Notes: generated by a model not told the origin, from the sequence alone. DNA of 64,000 nucleotides from Cristatella mucedo (GCA_009760855.2 WPIO01000175.1:553830-617829); one strand, 5' to 3'; positions 10,352 to 22,260 are shown, numbered from the stretch's first letter. Program-made: numbers and translations.

Positions 10352-10517
10352 ATCCTAGCTGATTAAACAGCCTCTTTTTCTATAGCGACAGAAGAGCCTT
10401 TACGGCTATCACCACAGCTTGCAGTGGCGATATAGGATCGCCCACCGATGGATTCGAACCCACGACCTCGGTACCGAGGTCATGAAAGCAACCGCCCTAC
10501 CTAGTGAGTCATCACGG
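10352..10517 (-). mobile_element. SINE-2, nearly complete copy
   Basis: On the minus strand the head reads CACTAGGTAGGGCGGTTGC (A-box region) and GTGGGTTCGAATCCATCGG (B box, close to GGTTCGANTCC). A body found in all SINE-2 copies follows: GATAGCCGTAAAGGCTCTTC and GAGGCTGTTTAATCAGCTAG. It looks like a tRNA gene at the head, but the shared non-tRNA body in five dispersed copies marks it as a SINE transcribed by RNA polymerase III. Confidence 0.8.
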
Positions 10518-10600
10518 AGAATGATTATCGTTTCAGTTCTCCGAGGGTGCTATATAAATCTCTGCATATTATAGTATACTATTATTATTATTAGTATTAC
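10518..10600 (+). mobile_element. LINE-I or SINE-1 3' tail
   Basis: TTTCAGTTCTCCGAGGGTGC followed by TATATAAAT and (TTA)n. This is the distal hairpin arm plus microsatellite tail; too short to say which of the two families it came from. Confidence 0.55.
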
Positions 10601-10965
10601 CATGCTTGATCTGAGCACTCCTCGTTTCACTCTTTCCACCAGAGCCAGGCGCGGTTACATGTGGCATCCCCCCTTTGAGGCATGTTGTGTTCATGCTACC
10701 ATTGGAATCTGCAAAAGTCTGTTTTCCAACATCCCATCGGATTGTCGAACCCCCCCCCCCCAGCAAATTCCAGGCTGCTCCCGCGGACGAGAAGCATTTT
10801 CCATAGCGCTGGTCCTAGTTTCAAATTTGACCGGCGATCGACTTTTTTGGCGGTCGATTGGTAGCAAACCAAAAGCTGAGTGGGCCACTGCCTCGGTGTT
10901 GCTACAGCAAAACCTGAACGACGATCCACAATTCTGCTTAGCTTGACAGTTTACAGCTGTGCATT

Positions 10966-11052
10966 GCCTCCTCGCAAGGCATGTGAAGTGCCCGAATAAA
11001 GATTAGGTTCTCTTGGGGTGCTATATAAATGAATTATATTGTTTTATATTTT
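10966..11052 (+). mobile_element. SINE-1 3' half
   Basis: GGCATGTGAAGTGCCCGAAT, AAAGATTAGGTTCTCTTGGG and GTGCTATATAAATGAATTAT match the SINE-1 copy at 25.1 kb almost base for base. The tRNA-like head is missing or decayed. Confidence 0.75.
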
Positions 11053-11475
11053 AAGGCACAGCGACGCACGAAAAAATCAGGCTTTGCTTTTACTAAGAGC
11101 TTACCAGACAGATCTTTAGATAGCATTAGCCCGTGCCAGTCTAGCCCAGTCGTGTTCGTGATCGTTGTTGACTTGGGCTTGCTGTGCTGACGCCGGGAAA
11201 TAACGTGGGTCGCTGCTATAGCTGATAGATCAGTAGCTGGTAGGCAAGTGAACCGTGTGTGCAGCATAGGGAACGACTCGGCCATCGACTGCCTTTGTAT
11301 CGACAAAGTCCCCCACCCTGGTTTGCTCTTTGCCTTTATTGCCCCTCACCTTGTATCTTTCACCGTGTACCTTTCACCTTGGGGGTCGTGCACCTCGGCT
11401 CCTGGCAGTGCCTGCGACCTCCAGTCCCTTCTGCCGGTGACCCTGCCATCCTCTAGAAGCCTTGCCACTGCACTG

Positions 11476-11640
11476 GTTTAGCCCAGTGTTTAAGAAGCTC
11501 ACCTCAATCAAGGTCAAGGCAAATGTATTAGATGAAAATGTGTTAGATGACAAAGGTCGTAAGCTAGAGCCCCGTGGCATATGGGAAGCTCTTTAATTGA
11601 GATCAATTTCACTTAGGCACTATTCAAATAAATAGTATAT
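11476..11640 (+). mobile_element. SINE-1 copy with an internal insertion
   Basis: The head TGGTTTAGCCCAGTGTTTAA, CTCACCTCAATCAAGGTC, the B-box region GGTCGTAAGCTAGAGCCCC and the 3' part GCTCTTTAATTGAGATCAAT can all be laid on the SINE-1 copy at 25.1 kb. About 26 extra bases, partly a duplicated TGTTAGATGA-like unit, separate the A-box and B-box segments. Confidence 0.6.
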
Positions 11641-12730
11641 TTTCATTTTGCCCTTTTGGCTCTCAGCTGGCCCTCTCTGCACCTGCATCCATTGCCGGTG
11701 CAGCTAGTTCGGGTCTGCATCGGCTGGGCGCTGCAATGGCTGTCACGACGCCGCAAACCTTGCTCAGTGAGTGCCACTGGTGCTGAGCTTGCTGCTGCCT
11801 TTCTTCGAGGTTTGAGCTGATAAAGCCACCGGCTGCATCATCGCACGCACCTTTCGGTGTCTGATCAGCACCACAGGAGTGGTGTCCGTGGAACCCAGGA
11901 CTGTGCTGACGTCAGGTCGTCATCTTGGTCGTCGTTGCCTTCATTCATCCTGCTGCAGCGGCCATGTGTCACCAGTGCGTGAAGGAAGAGACTCCTGATC
12001 GGGTGAGCCGCCCTGCATGCTGGCTGCATGCTGGGCCTAAGTAGCCTGCACTTTTTTTGCGCATGCTGCAGCTATAGCATGCTCCGAAGCTCAAACCCTT
12101 TGGCTGCTTCGTGATGTTTTTCAATTTCGACCACCTTCGGCCTGCTACCGATCATGCACACTCCAGATGGCGTTGCTTAGCCTGTGTGTGCTTAGCGATG
12201 AGGGGCTCGATCTTCTCATCCCAGTTTGCTGTTACCACGGTTACCACGGCCGCTAGTTTTTGGACTGCCTGGTGCGAGCCTGAGAGCAGTGGCCCTATTC
12301 TGCTCTCAGGCTTTTTATTTGCCACCATAGCTTTTCTTGCTCATCCGAGAAGTGCTTTTGGGCAACTTCACAAAAACCAGTCGCTCTCGTTTGCGCTTGT
12401 GCAACCGACAGACAAATTTGCAAGCATGCAAATGTATCGTGCTTTGCCCATTTACTACGAGGGACAGCAGTGGTGCAGTGGAGCAGCAGCCAGACAAGAG
12501 CATTGACTTCCTTGGACCTGCAAGACACAGTGTGTTATAATTCGTATTCTTGCCGTTCTTCTAGTGCTGCATTTACAGTTGCATCTGTCTATATGCCTAG
12601 CCCCTGTCGAACGATTTCTATGCATATGGAGAGAATGTACTAAGAGTGAGATGCAGATATGGAGAGGCAGGATACTTACATGATCCGACATGCCAATGAC
12701 ACATGGGTGTAGTTCATCGCTCAATAGCTA
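11641..12730. other. No recognised gene or repeat
   Basis: Moderately G/C-rich unique sequence with short open frames on both strands. None carries a motif I recognise. Confidence 0.4.
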
Positions 12731-12739
12731 CCAGCTCAC

Positions 12740-13250
12740 TGAAAGTACGCCTAGGTATTTAACAGGGGCAGCAACTATGCAAGTACCCTAATTCAGATCA
12801 AGCATTACACTAAAGAGGCTTAGAAATGGGCCAAAGACTCCTTGGGGTTCCATAATTGCAAAATCTGTCGGACTACCGGTAGCCCTATCTTAACAAAGAA
12901 GGATAAGTAATTCGCTCTGGTTAGTCAGCCAGCAGAGCTACATAACTGCACCTAACCGTTCAGTAAGTCTGTCCGAGAAGCTCTGCCAGAGAAGCTGATA
13001 CAGCAGCAAGCAAAGCAAGTTAAGGAGAGGGCTATTTGCTGCTGATACACCAGATCTGTTGCTTGAAAAGTACATCAAGTGCCACCAGTTCAAATATTTA
13101 ACAATGCTCGGTATGGAAGGCTCCACTAATGAACTGTGAGCTGAGGTGCTGTCAGGTTTATGGAAGTTATAATGCATGGGATATGTAAGCAATTGGCCAA
13201 GACGATGTATTTCACATAATGGTTCAGATTTGGAAGATGGCTTCCACACG
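12740..13250 (-). pseudogene. Doubtful decayed reverse-transcriptase remnant
   Basis: The minus strand encodes MEPQGVFGP near 12830-12855, resembling RT motif B (VPQGSVLGP). About 80 bp downstream it encodes PVKYLGVLS, resembling the KYLG block that follows the palm in many LINE RTs. A 103-codon frame at 12938-13249 lies upstream. No YADD motif is visible between the two, so if this is an RT it is internally deleted. It is not LINE-I or LINE-II as defined here. A chance match is possible. Confidence 0.25.
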
Positions 13251-13259
13251 GATTGAGCC

Positions 13260-14930
13260 CTTTAAAAAACAATGAAATCTGATTGACTGTGGTACTTGTT
13301 GTTTATTTTGGCCAGTGACCACTTTAAATCCATTTTATTAGCAGGGCAACGAATTTAATACTTTTCTAGGTATGCCATCAGAGCAGTAAGGGTTTCCATT
13401 CCCCATCAAGGTAAATTGTTGATAATGGTAATTCTTATTTCCGAGTGATTGAAAATGGTTGACCTAGAAATGTGTGATACTAACCATGGTATACTGCCCT
13501 CTTGGATAATTCTCACTTGGACTTTGTCAATCGGCTGATGGCCTTTTGCTGCCAAATGTCAAGCTTCTCATGCTATAACCGGGAGCAACATCAGATCTGT
13601 AGCCACTTGAAGCTCTTAACATTGCCTCGATCAGCAGGCCGTATGTCCCCTTCGAAATACAGCCGTCGACTTACTTGCAGCTGGCATAACAGGCATTTAC
13701 AAAATTGACTAGCTCCAGGTCATATATGAGGATGTCGGCGCATGGGATTGTATGCCTGCTGAAGTAATAAATGACTGCTTCTGTCATCGTCTTCAAACGT
13801 GCCACGCGCCCTGCATTATTAGTCGCGAACAAGGCAGACGTAGTTGCTGACCTTAAAGATTCCTTGTCGAATCAGCAGTAGCCTCATTAGAACTCTCGAG
13901 GAATCTGTGCTCTACCAAAGAAGGCTACCATCGTCCGCCAGTCTTGGTCTGACGAAGAAATCTTTGAGCTATTATGCAGCAGCATTTATGTTACCATTTG
14001 ATATGGTGGCAGTAGTCTTCCAACTGATGAACAATCTTCTCTCTAACACAAATCCTGGAAATGCTTTGTTCTGCAACTAGTATCTCCATAGTAGCAGTGA
14101 CCCGGTAAGGGTCACAGCTCTAAGCACTGTTCTAGGCAGTCTTTGAACAGCTTCACCATTAATCTACATACTTGAAGGCTCAGAGCACTCGACATCGTTT
14201 GTTTAACGATTATCAGCTTATTGACTAGAGTGTGTAAGGTTGCATCTAATATATACTGTAAATTTAATAACATTACTTACATGAAATTTATTTATATCAA
14301 TTACACAATTCAATACATAATTACTGTAGTTATTACATAAAGTATACTGTCCATGCTGTCTGTACGGTCAGAGCATTTGCTGTGTAAAAGCAAGCATGAA
14401 GTTTGCAGTAAACCACACTCCTCCTCCCCGATAGTTGGTCTGAAGAGCATGCCGCTCAGTATAAGAACTCTGCAATACTTAAATAGCTCATTCCAGCTTA
14501 ACCTACATTCGCTGATGGATGTCACTTCTTTGTGAACACACTCTAAAATTTGGATTAAAATACTGCAATTTGTAGACCGTACCTTCAGCTAGGGATTTAT
14601 TGCGTTGCTTTGTCTTTTTTGAAAGTATCGGGCTTACCTTACCACAAGTGAATCTATGTTTTTTGCCAGATGGCCATACAGGACACACTTAAAAGAAATT
14701 GAATCCAGCTGCTTTGTTGGCATTCATACCTACCAAATTTCAGCTCCAGAAGCAAAAATTGAAACAAAACATATAGCTGGATGAGCAACAAACTAATACA
14801 CGACTGTTAATGCTTAGAGGCAGCCAACTTTCGTCATAGGCTTTTTGCCTATTGCCATTGCAGAAAGTTGGCTGTAGTGAGTGTCTGTTTATATTTACAC
14901 TAAATAAAAACGGAATGAAATATATTTCGT
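13260..14930. other. No recognised gene or repeat
   Basis: A/T-rich sequence with short open frames only (up to 78 codons). I saw no family motif and no LINE-I or SINE end on either strand. Confidence 0.4.
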
Positions 14931-14935
14931 GGTTT

Positions 14936-15730
14936 AATAATACTAATAATAATAATGCACTTGATAAAGTGCCCTCAGAGAACCTAATCTCTTTCTAGGC
15001 GCTTTGCATTTGCTGCAAAGGGAAATGCAATTGAATGATAAGTAAAATCATGCTTGAGAAACAAACAAAATGAATAGTATGGGTAGGGTTGACATGCACA
15101 GGGTCAGCATGCAAATGTGGTTAGTGGCAGCATGCACAGTGTCAGCACGCATAAGCACATGCAGGACGAATCACAGGAACCCAACCCACTAAATGCTGTC
15201 ATAAATAGGTGTGTTTTTAAGTTCCTTTTAAATGTGGTCAGGCCAGGGAATGTTCTGACACAGGTCGGGAGGGAGTTCCAGGCTTTGGGAACCTATGAAC
15301 TAAATGCACGGTCTCCAAAGGATTTAAGGTTTGTACGAGGTATTTGTAGACTGTTGGATTCCGAGAAGCGGCTGGTACAATGCTTGACCTGATGGGGTAG
15401 TATATCTGAGAGATAGGCTGGAGCCATAGAATTAAGGGACCTAAAAGTGAGCGACAAAACCTTGAAGTCAATCCGTTGCTTAACTGGTAGCCAGTGCATG
15501 TCGGCTAGAAGTGGAGTAATGTGGCAGCTGTGACGCTCACGACAGACAAGCCTAGCTGCAGAGTTTTCACCAGCTGCAATCGCCTGATCGCACATGCTGG
15601 TAGGCCAGTAAGCAGTGAGTTGCAGAAGTCGAGACGAAATGACACGAATGCATGGACCAACTTAGACTTGGTATCCTTATCTAAACAAGCCCGAGTTTTT
15701 GCAACGTTATGAAGCTGAAAATAGGCAGAT
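14936..15730 (-). mobile_element. LINE-I copy D, 5'-truncated
   Basis: It starts on the plus strand with (AAT)n and GCACTTGATAAAGTGCCC. It continues through the 3' UTR and C-terminal coding region (reverse complement of LHWLPVKQRIDFK and NSAARLVCRERHSCH). It stops abruptly at about 15730 within SAYFQLHN. There it abuts a telomere-like TTTGGG/TTTAGGG tract rather than ordinary flanking DNA. The coding part is broken by small changes (for example a lost base near 15568). Confidence 0.88.
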
Positions 15731-15805
15731 TGGTTTTGGTTTGGGTTTCATTTGGGTTTTAGGGTTTAGAGTTTTGGGTATGTGCTGTTTGTTTTTTGGG
15801 TTTAG
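15731..15805. repeat. Degenerate telomere-like repeat
   Basis: TTGGTTTTGGTTTGGGTTTC, TTTTAGGGTTTAGAGTTTTG and TTTTTTGGGTTTAG are imperfect copies of TTTAGGG/TTAGGG. The tract starts exactly where LINE-I copy D is truncated. Confidence 0.7.
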
Positions 15806-16590
15806 TATATAAGTTGCAGGGCTCCCTATGTAGGGTTCACTGTGTAGGATTTGCAGTTGTATAGAGGTGCTTGCTACTATATTGGACTTGCTGCCATAAG
15901 CAGAATCACCATAGCAAACAGCTGGCTGTGTCTATAGCAACAAAACGACTCCATATCAGAAGGGCCAGCAAGCCGATCTCTGCTTATCCTTTGGTGATCT
16001 TGCAAGGTGAAGAGATGGCCACAACAAGTATTTCATCTCGTGAGTGCCCTGTTAAAGCTGTTTTAAACTCTAAACTCCTGGCGTTCATATTGCTTCACGA
16101 TCCTTATCTCTCCAGCTTGCAAGATAATCTAAGAATGTGGCCATAACCATCAGGGAGCATCTCGAACATTTGCAAAGTTGGCTGAGTTGGGCCTAGCCAA
16201 GTTATAAGGTGTAGATGTAAGTGCAGTCACAGTCACTGACACAATACTGTCTACAAGTACTGCCTGCTTGACGCCTTAAGCTGCATTGCTATGACTCAAC
16301 TTGTGTTCCTCCATCACTCTGACTGGCATAACGATCGAAAGAGTATGGCCACAATCATCAAAGGAACATCATTATCATCAAAGGATAATCGTCGAGATAG
16401 TCCTACAAAAGCTTGTACATGCACTTGGTAGGTGCTGCCGATGCACCAATGGGAGCAAAGCCAGAGGGTTGTTTTAGGGTTATTTCACTCAGATCCAGAG
16501 TCTCATAGGTCACCTGGTGGGTGGGCAGTGCCAACGACTGGCGATACGTTGGTCATGAACAATTTAGCGAACTATGTTGAGGCATGGAAA
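15806..16590. other. No recognised feature
   Basis: Unique sequence. A 91-codon plus-strand frame (15871-16146) has no recognisable domain. Confidence 0.4.
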
Positions 16591-16829
16591 GCCTGATCGC
16601 AGCAGTCATTCTCTGGCTCCAGCCTACCTATCAGAGCTACTCCTCCAGCAGGCCTATCAAAGCCACACCCCCACTATACCTCCTGCTTTTCTAAACTAAT
16701 CGTTTAGCTGCACCTACACTTACAAACCTCAAATCCTTTTGAGACCATGCCTTTAGTTCGCATGCTCCCAAAGCCTGGAACTCACTTCTGCCTGACGTCA
16801 TGGCATCAGCTGACTTCACGACATTTTAA
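16591..16829 (+). mobile_element. Old LINE-I copy F, left part
   Basis: Plus-strand traces of the C-terminal region: TCTGGCTCCAGCCTACCTAT, CTCCCAAAGCCTGGAACTCA and GACTTCACGACATTT. The reading breaks at the TTC of 'DxTTF', where copy E is inserted, and resumes at 17848. Confidence 0.75.
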
Positions 16830-17850
16830 TAATGTTAATAATAATTCACTTGATAAAGCGCCCTCAGAGAACTCAATCTCTCTCTAGGCGCTTTACATTT
16901 GCTGTAAAGTGAAATGCAATTGAATGGTAAGTAAAATCATGCTTGAAAAACAAACGAGATGAATAATATGGTTAGGGGTGACATGCACAGGGTCAGCATG
17001 CAAATGTGGTTAGTGGCAGCATGCACAGTGTCAGCACACATAAGCACATCAAAGACGAATCACAGGGACCCACTAAATGCTGTCCTAAATAGGTGTGTTT
17101 TTATGTTCCTTTTAACTGTGGTCAGGTCAGGGGATGTTTTGACGCAGGTCGGGAGGGAGTTCCAGGCTTTGGGAGCATATGAACTAAATGCACGGTCTCC
17201 AAAGGATTTAAGGTTTGTATGAGGTATTTCTAGACTGTTGGATTCCGAGAAGCAGGTGGTACGATGCTTGGCCTGATGGGGTAGTATATCTGACAGATAG
17301 GCTGGAGCCATAGAATGAAGGGATCTAAAAGTGAGCGACAAAACCTTGAAGTCAATCCGTTGCTTGACTGATAGCAAGTGCAGGTCGGCGAGAAGTGGAG
17401 TAATGTGGCAACTGCGAAGCTCACGACAGACAAGCCTAGCTGCAGAGTTTTGCACAAGCTGCAATCGCCTGATCGCACATGCTGGTAGGCCAGTAAGCAG
17501 TGAGTTGCAGAAGTCGAGACGGGATGTCACGAATGCATAAACCAACTTGGACGTGGTACCCTTATCTAAACAAGCCCGAATTTTAGCAATGTTATGAAGC
17601 TGAAAATAGGCGGATTTGACTGTGGAGCTGATATGGTCGTGTAACGAGAGGTTGGAATATGACACCTAGATTCCGAGCTGATTCGACAGGAGATATGCTG
17701 GCAGAGCCAATTTTGAGAGTCAGCCTTTCCAATCTCTGGATCACACTGGGTTTGCCCATAACTAGTAAGTTAGTTTTATCATCGTTAAGTTTTAGAAAAT
17801 TTGCTGCCATCCATGTGCGGATGTCATCAATGCATGCAGCTAGTGAATTT
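16826..17850 (-). mobile_element. LINE-I copy E, inserted into copy F
   Basis: A well-preserved 3' portion of LINE-I on the minus strand, from just after the YADD motif to the tail. The 7-bp sequence ATTTTAA lies at 16823-16829 and again at 17847-17853, at the two edges, and looks like a target-site duplication. The host copy F continues in register on both sides, so the empty site can be inferred. Confidence 0.88.
17060..17810 (-). pseudogene. LINE-I copy E, RT C-terminal frame
   Basis: From 17810 the minus strand reads [19 protein letters not shown] and ARNLGVIF. A 5-bp loss near 17652 (relative to copy B) shifts the frame, which then runs from about 17640 to 17060 with HNIAKIRACLDKG, RLDFCNSLLTGLP and LKSFGDRAFSSYAPKAWN. 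The catalytic RT motifs are absent because of 5' truncation. Confidence 0.85.
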
Positions 17851-18150
17851 TAAAGAAAAAGCTAAAAATGCACCTGTATGTCACGGCATTTAGTGGGTCC
17901 TTGCGAATCGTTCATTGTGTGCTTATGTGAGCTAACACTGCACGCTGGCACTAACCATCTTTGCTTGCTGACCCTCTGCATGTCATCTTTAACAACGTTA
18001 TCCTTGTTGACTTTGTGCCGTCTCCTACTAGCCATATGATCATGCTTCCTTTACAGTATATGTAAAGTGCTTAGAAAGAAAGTAAGTTCTCTGAGGGCAC
18101 GATGCAAGTATATTACTATTGTTTTTGTTATTAATATTATTACAGTTTGT
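17848..18150 (+). mobile_element. Old LINE-I copy F, right part
   Basis: Continues the interrupted copy: AAAGAAAAAGCTAAAAATGC (KxLKxxL block), TTTAGTGGGTCC, then the 3' UTR with its CTGACACTGTGCATG-like repeats. It ends with AAAGTGCTTAGAAAGAAAGT, AAGTTCTCTGAGGGCAC and a TTATTA-rich tail. Confidence 0.8.
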
Positions 18151-18579
18151 ATCAGTGCTAACTTTGCTTAGAAGTTATGCTATTAATGCGTTCCTTGTTA
18201 GACATGCTGTTTTTTGCATTTGTCATCTTTCCTGGTTAAATCAGTGCTGTGGCGTTTTCCTTGCTTGCTATTTCTTTGCTCTTGGTACTTGGCAGTTTCT
18301 AAATGTCACATAGGCTGTGTTCTGCTTGGCACAGTGATTGTCAGAAAAAGAGTCTCATTCACCTTCCTCCCAGGATGCACCCTCTCATTTGCATACTTTA
18401 ATTCAAGAGCACTATCATTGGAAGGCTCACTCATCCGGGGCAATAGAACGGGATTCCCAACACGATTCCAAAAATATGTCGCAGTCGATGGCAGGTTCAG
18501 TGAGCCTCGTTATAGCTGCTACAGCTGCTTTTTGCTTTTGCTGAAACTTGCTGCCCTGTGTTCTGCGAGTGATCAGAAT

Positions 18580-18757
18580 TAATAATAATAATAATAATAT
18601 TGCACTTGATAAAGCGCCCTCAGAGAACTTAATCTCTTTCTAGGCGCTTTACATTTGCTGCAAAGTGATACGCAATAGAATAGTAAGTAAAATCATGCTT
18701 GAAAAACAAACAAAATGAATAACATGGTTAGGGGTTACATGCACTGGGTCAGCATGC
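18580..18757 (-). mobile_element. LINE-I 3' end, 5'-truncated
   Basis: (AAT)n, GCACTTGATAAAGCGCCCTC, TTTCTAGGCGCTTTACATTT and the 3' UTR up to GGGTCAGCATGCAATAGAAT. Only the last 178 bp of the element are present. Close in sequence to copies A and E. Confidence 0.88.
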
Positions 18758-19795
18758 AATAGAATGGAAGAGTGCTGACTAACTGATAGTACTTTCGATG
18801 TTCACCGGCTGCCGTTGACAGTGGCAGATGACCTGCTCACCGTGTCATTTACAGATATAGTTTTGTCTCTAGGGTTCATCTCATATGACCTATAAACAGA
18901 GGTCACAGCTAATCTGCCAGCCGGCGATGAGCGATGGGAAGAAAGAGCATGTAATTTGCTTCATGATTGTTTGAAAAATTCGCATAAGTTGAGAATTTTG
19001 TTAAAGGAGAAGCTTAATATAATTCCCAAGTGAATTAAAAAATTACAGAATTTTTAAGTTCCTAGGTACACTCCATTAACGGAAGTAGCTGCTAATTTGC
19101 TAGCCCAACTCGACTCATGGGAGAGAGCTCGTTGTAATATAAAAGCCCGTGGCTCAATCATCTGACTTTAAATAGGTTGAAATGACTCACCTTCATTATT
19201 AAAAATGTATATAGCTAGTCTTCATACTTCAAAAGTTTGAGTTTTCTGCAGCATATCTCCTGTGCTGTATTTCTGACCGATTTTGTGTTGGTTTTTGGCT
19301 TGATCTGTTGCACACATTTCGTTCAGTTGATAGCTTTTTGTATACAGGATGTCGTGCCTGGAAGTAAATTTAGTTTTAAGCCAATTTTCGGTAGTGCATA
19401 TGGCCCTTTTTGTGAACTGGTTATTGCTAAGACCTAGCTTTCTCGGAGTCTTATTTGCAGTTTGCTAAGCTCAGCTAGAAGATCACAGGTCAGCCAAGCA
19501 AAGCCCCTTTCTATTTTATTGGCTTTCAGGGCAGTATATGCTTGGATGGAGGGTCATACTTGCTGAACTTCAGTGGCTGCGTTGCCTGTGGTATAAAAAC
19601 AGTGCTTAAGATATCGGAAAAGGTGACATCGGAACTCGACGACGAAGAAGTGATAATATTCAGCCGTAAGACTCTGAGCGCTCGGTGACAATGCCACCAG
19701 CCGCATGCTCGTGGTCTGATTTACCCCAGCCTCCTTTGTCTGACTGAATCACTCTCACTGAATCACTCTTACTGGCCATCGCGGCCTTTCCATTT
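18758..19795. other. No recognised gene or repeat
   Basis: Unique sequence; a 66-codon frame at 19237-19437 is hydrophobic but matches nothing I know. Confidence 0.4.
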
Positions 19796-19910
19796 CCATG
19801 TCTCCACTGCTCTCTCTCTCTCTCTCTCTCACCCTTTCACACACACACTCTCTCTCTCTCCCTTTCACTCTCCATCTCTCTCTTTCTCTCTCTCTCTCCC
19901 TCTCTCTCAC

Positions 19911-19942
<32 letters not shown>

Positions 19943-19955
19943 CCCTTCCCTCCAT
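19796..19955. repeat. (CT)n-rich microsatellite
   Basis: Imperfect CT dinucleotide array interrupted by CCC, CAC and TTTC units; apparent Leu/Ser or Arg/Glu open frames across it are artefacts. Confidence 0.95.
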
Positions 19956-20150
19956 CTATCCCTTTCTCGCTGTCTCGTTTCGTGCCTGCCTCTTGTTCTT
20001 ACTGTCTTTGCATAGCTCTATTTTCGTGCATCTTCTTCAGTCTGTCTGTCTCTCGCACGAGTCGAACGACTTAGTCTGTGCCGTTTCGACTGTCTGATGT
20101 GACTATTTAGCTATTCAGAGGCATGGCAATTAAAGTTGCATTGCTGCTAT

Positions 20151-20153
<3 letters not shown>

Positions 20154-20246
<93 letters not shown>
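20154..20246. repeat. (CT)n microsatellite, nearly pure
   Basis: About 92 bp of uninterrupted CT dinucleotides, about 200 bp after the imperfect array. Confidence 0.97.
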
Positions 20247-20249
<3 letters not shown>

Positions 20250-20724
20250 CGTCCCTAGGCAGTAGCAAACTGCTGGCTGATCAGGTCGTCGGCTGCATGG
20301 GGGCCTGCAGGGTGATCTGCAGCCCGTATTTCTTAGTCAGACGGCCGATCTCTCTTTCGCACCACTATAGTAGGCCTGGCAGGAAAAATGCAAACTAAAT
20401 GCAAAATTTCTAAATCTCTTCCTAGGCACTCGAGGTATGCTGGATAGACAGAGCTTTAACTGATTTAGTGACAGCATGCCCAATCTCAGTGTGGGTTCGT
20501 GGTGGTTGTCACGTACTTCCTTAGCTGCTTGTCTGGCTTGTCTTATGTTGCCGATTCGGCAATATTTGCATGTTTTTTGGTCAAAGGGTGGTCTACGGTA
20601 AGCTGCCGTTGTTCGAAGGTGAACGTGTGCAGACACGCCCACTAATGGTTGACCAAGGCTTCATTGCTTGCAGGTGACAAACCTTTTGGACGATGGTGTG
20701 GCTCAAGTCGTTTGTATGCTTAAG

Positions 20725-20785
20725 ATAATAATCAATAATAATGAATATCAATAATAATAAATAATAATGAATGTATGGATTATAG
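20725..20785. repeat. AAT-rich microsatellite
   Basis: Repeated AATAATAAT and AATGAATATC units. It may be a leftover LINE-I tail, but no hairpin sequence is attached. Confidence 0.7.
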
Positions 20786-21154
20786 TAATGATATTAGAAA
20801 TAGTCAATTTGACTTGTTTGGAGGTGGCAGCTGACAAGTGGTTCAAGTCATTTAGGCAATATGGTGCCTAGCTTCCTTAGTTCAGCCAGTCGCTATGACA
20901 TCTTGGAAGGCTCGAATTGCTGCTTTTAATTAATCGAGGTACGATGTAGCTTGGTGGAGTTGATTTGAAATAATACCTCACTAGTCGACTCTAATTAACT
21001 AAGTTGGCAGTTGAAATGGCCATGTTTAGTTTGAGATGCTTAGGGGGAGACTACCCACAATGAGTTAACCGGCTACTATTTTACTCAGAGATTGATCTGG
21101 TCGGCGTGGACGGGTTTAGTCCAACTCATGCAGCAGTTGTTTAATTATAACAGC

Positions 21155-21360
21155 ATTAGTAATAAGACTTTGTATAGTGCCCGAATGGAACCAGGTCTCT
21201 TACTAGGTGCTTAGTATTCTGGAAAGCAAGTATGTCAGTTTGTTCATTATAACATGCATGGCGTCTCCGCTCATAAGTACAAAGACGGCAATTCACAGCA
21301 ACAGAGCAATTCCGTGAGAAACAGATGAGTTTTTAGCCTTCTGTCTGGCGTCAATCTCAA
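21155..21360 (-). mobile_element. Diverged LINE-I-like 3' fragment
   Basis: TTTGTATAGTGCCCGAATGG, CCAGGTCTCTTACTAGGTGC and GATGAGTTTTTAGCCTTCTG have the order hairpin, tail of UTR and LKTHLF-coding block seen in LINE-I, on the minus strand. Divergence is high. Confidence 0.45.
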
Positions 21361-22039
21361 GTCCATTTAATTGAGCTTGGGCCTCTGCCACCCCCACCCC
21401 CCTGGAAGCCGAAGACAGAGTCTGCTAGAATGCCCCACCGCCGAGCCCCACCTCCAAAAGTATGCTCCTAAGATCATTAGTAAGATGTGCTACCTCTTTC
21501 CCATGTTTCTGCTGCTGAAGAGCAACTTCCTGTCGACGTTGGAGGTACTGTGCATGCTATACCAATCGGCTGTGCCTGACAGCCCGAGCTACAAATACTC
21601 ATTGGGCACGTGATACTTCATCAGCTCGGAGGAACAGCCATGGCCATGAGCTGCATTTTCGGAAGCAGCAAGCAGTCACGATAAGAACTGGCAAAACTGG
21701 TAGCGATCTTAGTTACCTCGGCTGGTGAGCATGTTGCATCACGAGTAATGCAACACCGAGGTCAAATGACCTGGTGCTTGGATGAGGATGCTGCCACTGC
21801 CCATTGATTAAGGGAGCACCTCAAATTGGCAGAGGGTGACTGGCCTCGAGTTCCCTAGGCAGCCGCAAGTGTGTGTGGCTCGCTAGCAGTAGCGCTAAAG
21901 TATGCTGGTCAATGGAGGAAATGAGAAAATCGAACTCGATTGTATACCTCATTCTATTAAGCACTTTGCACATTTATGGTAATCATTTCGTTCATGTTGA
22001 TATAACATCCCCGTCTTGTCCAACACCTACGATTATTAA

Positions 22040-22260
22040 CCTCCTGCACTTGAATAATGCTTCCTAATGATGTTGGGCTGCTAATTATCACTGAGTTCTT
22101 AAGCAAGAATGATGTCTGGCAGCAAGATTGCTTCCTGATACTTACCTAAAAGCCATCTGCTGCTATGGGTGTGGCTATTTTGTAACCGGCAAGCTCACAT
22201 GTGTAGCCTGCATAGCAAACATTCTTATATAAAGCGGTATCAGCTATGAGAGTTTCTCAG
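22040..22260 (+). pseudogene. Possible LINE endonuclease remnant
   Basis: Around 22070-22135 the plus strand reads DVGLLIITEFLSKND, reminiscent of the LLAITETWL block of APE endonucleases. GVAI and a stop follow about 100 bp later. It may be the 5' part of the LINE-II-like remnant that resumes near 23.4 kb. Confidence 0.3.

Noticed and set aside
10441..10517. A possible tRNA gene (B box GGGTTCGAATCC on the minus strand)
   Set aside because: The same head is attached to a conserved non-tRNA body in five dispersed copies, and the acceptor stem does not close; it is the head of SINE-2.
19755..20398. Open frames rich in Arg/Glu or Leu/Ser
   Set aside because: They are translations of the CT microsatellites.
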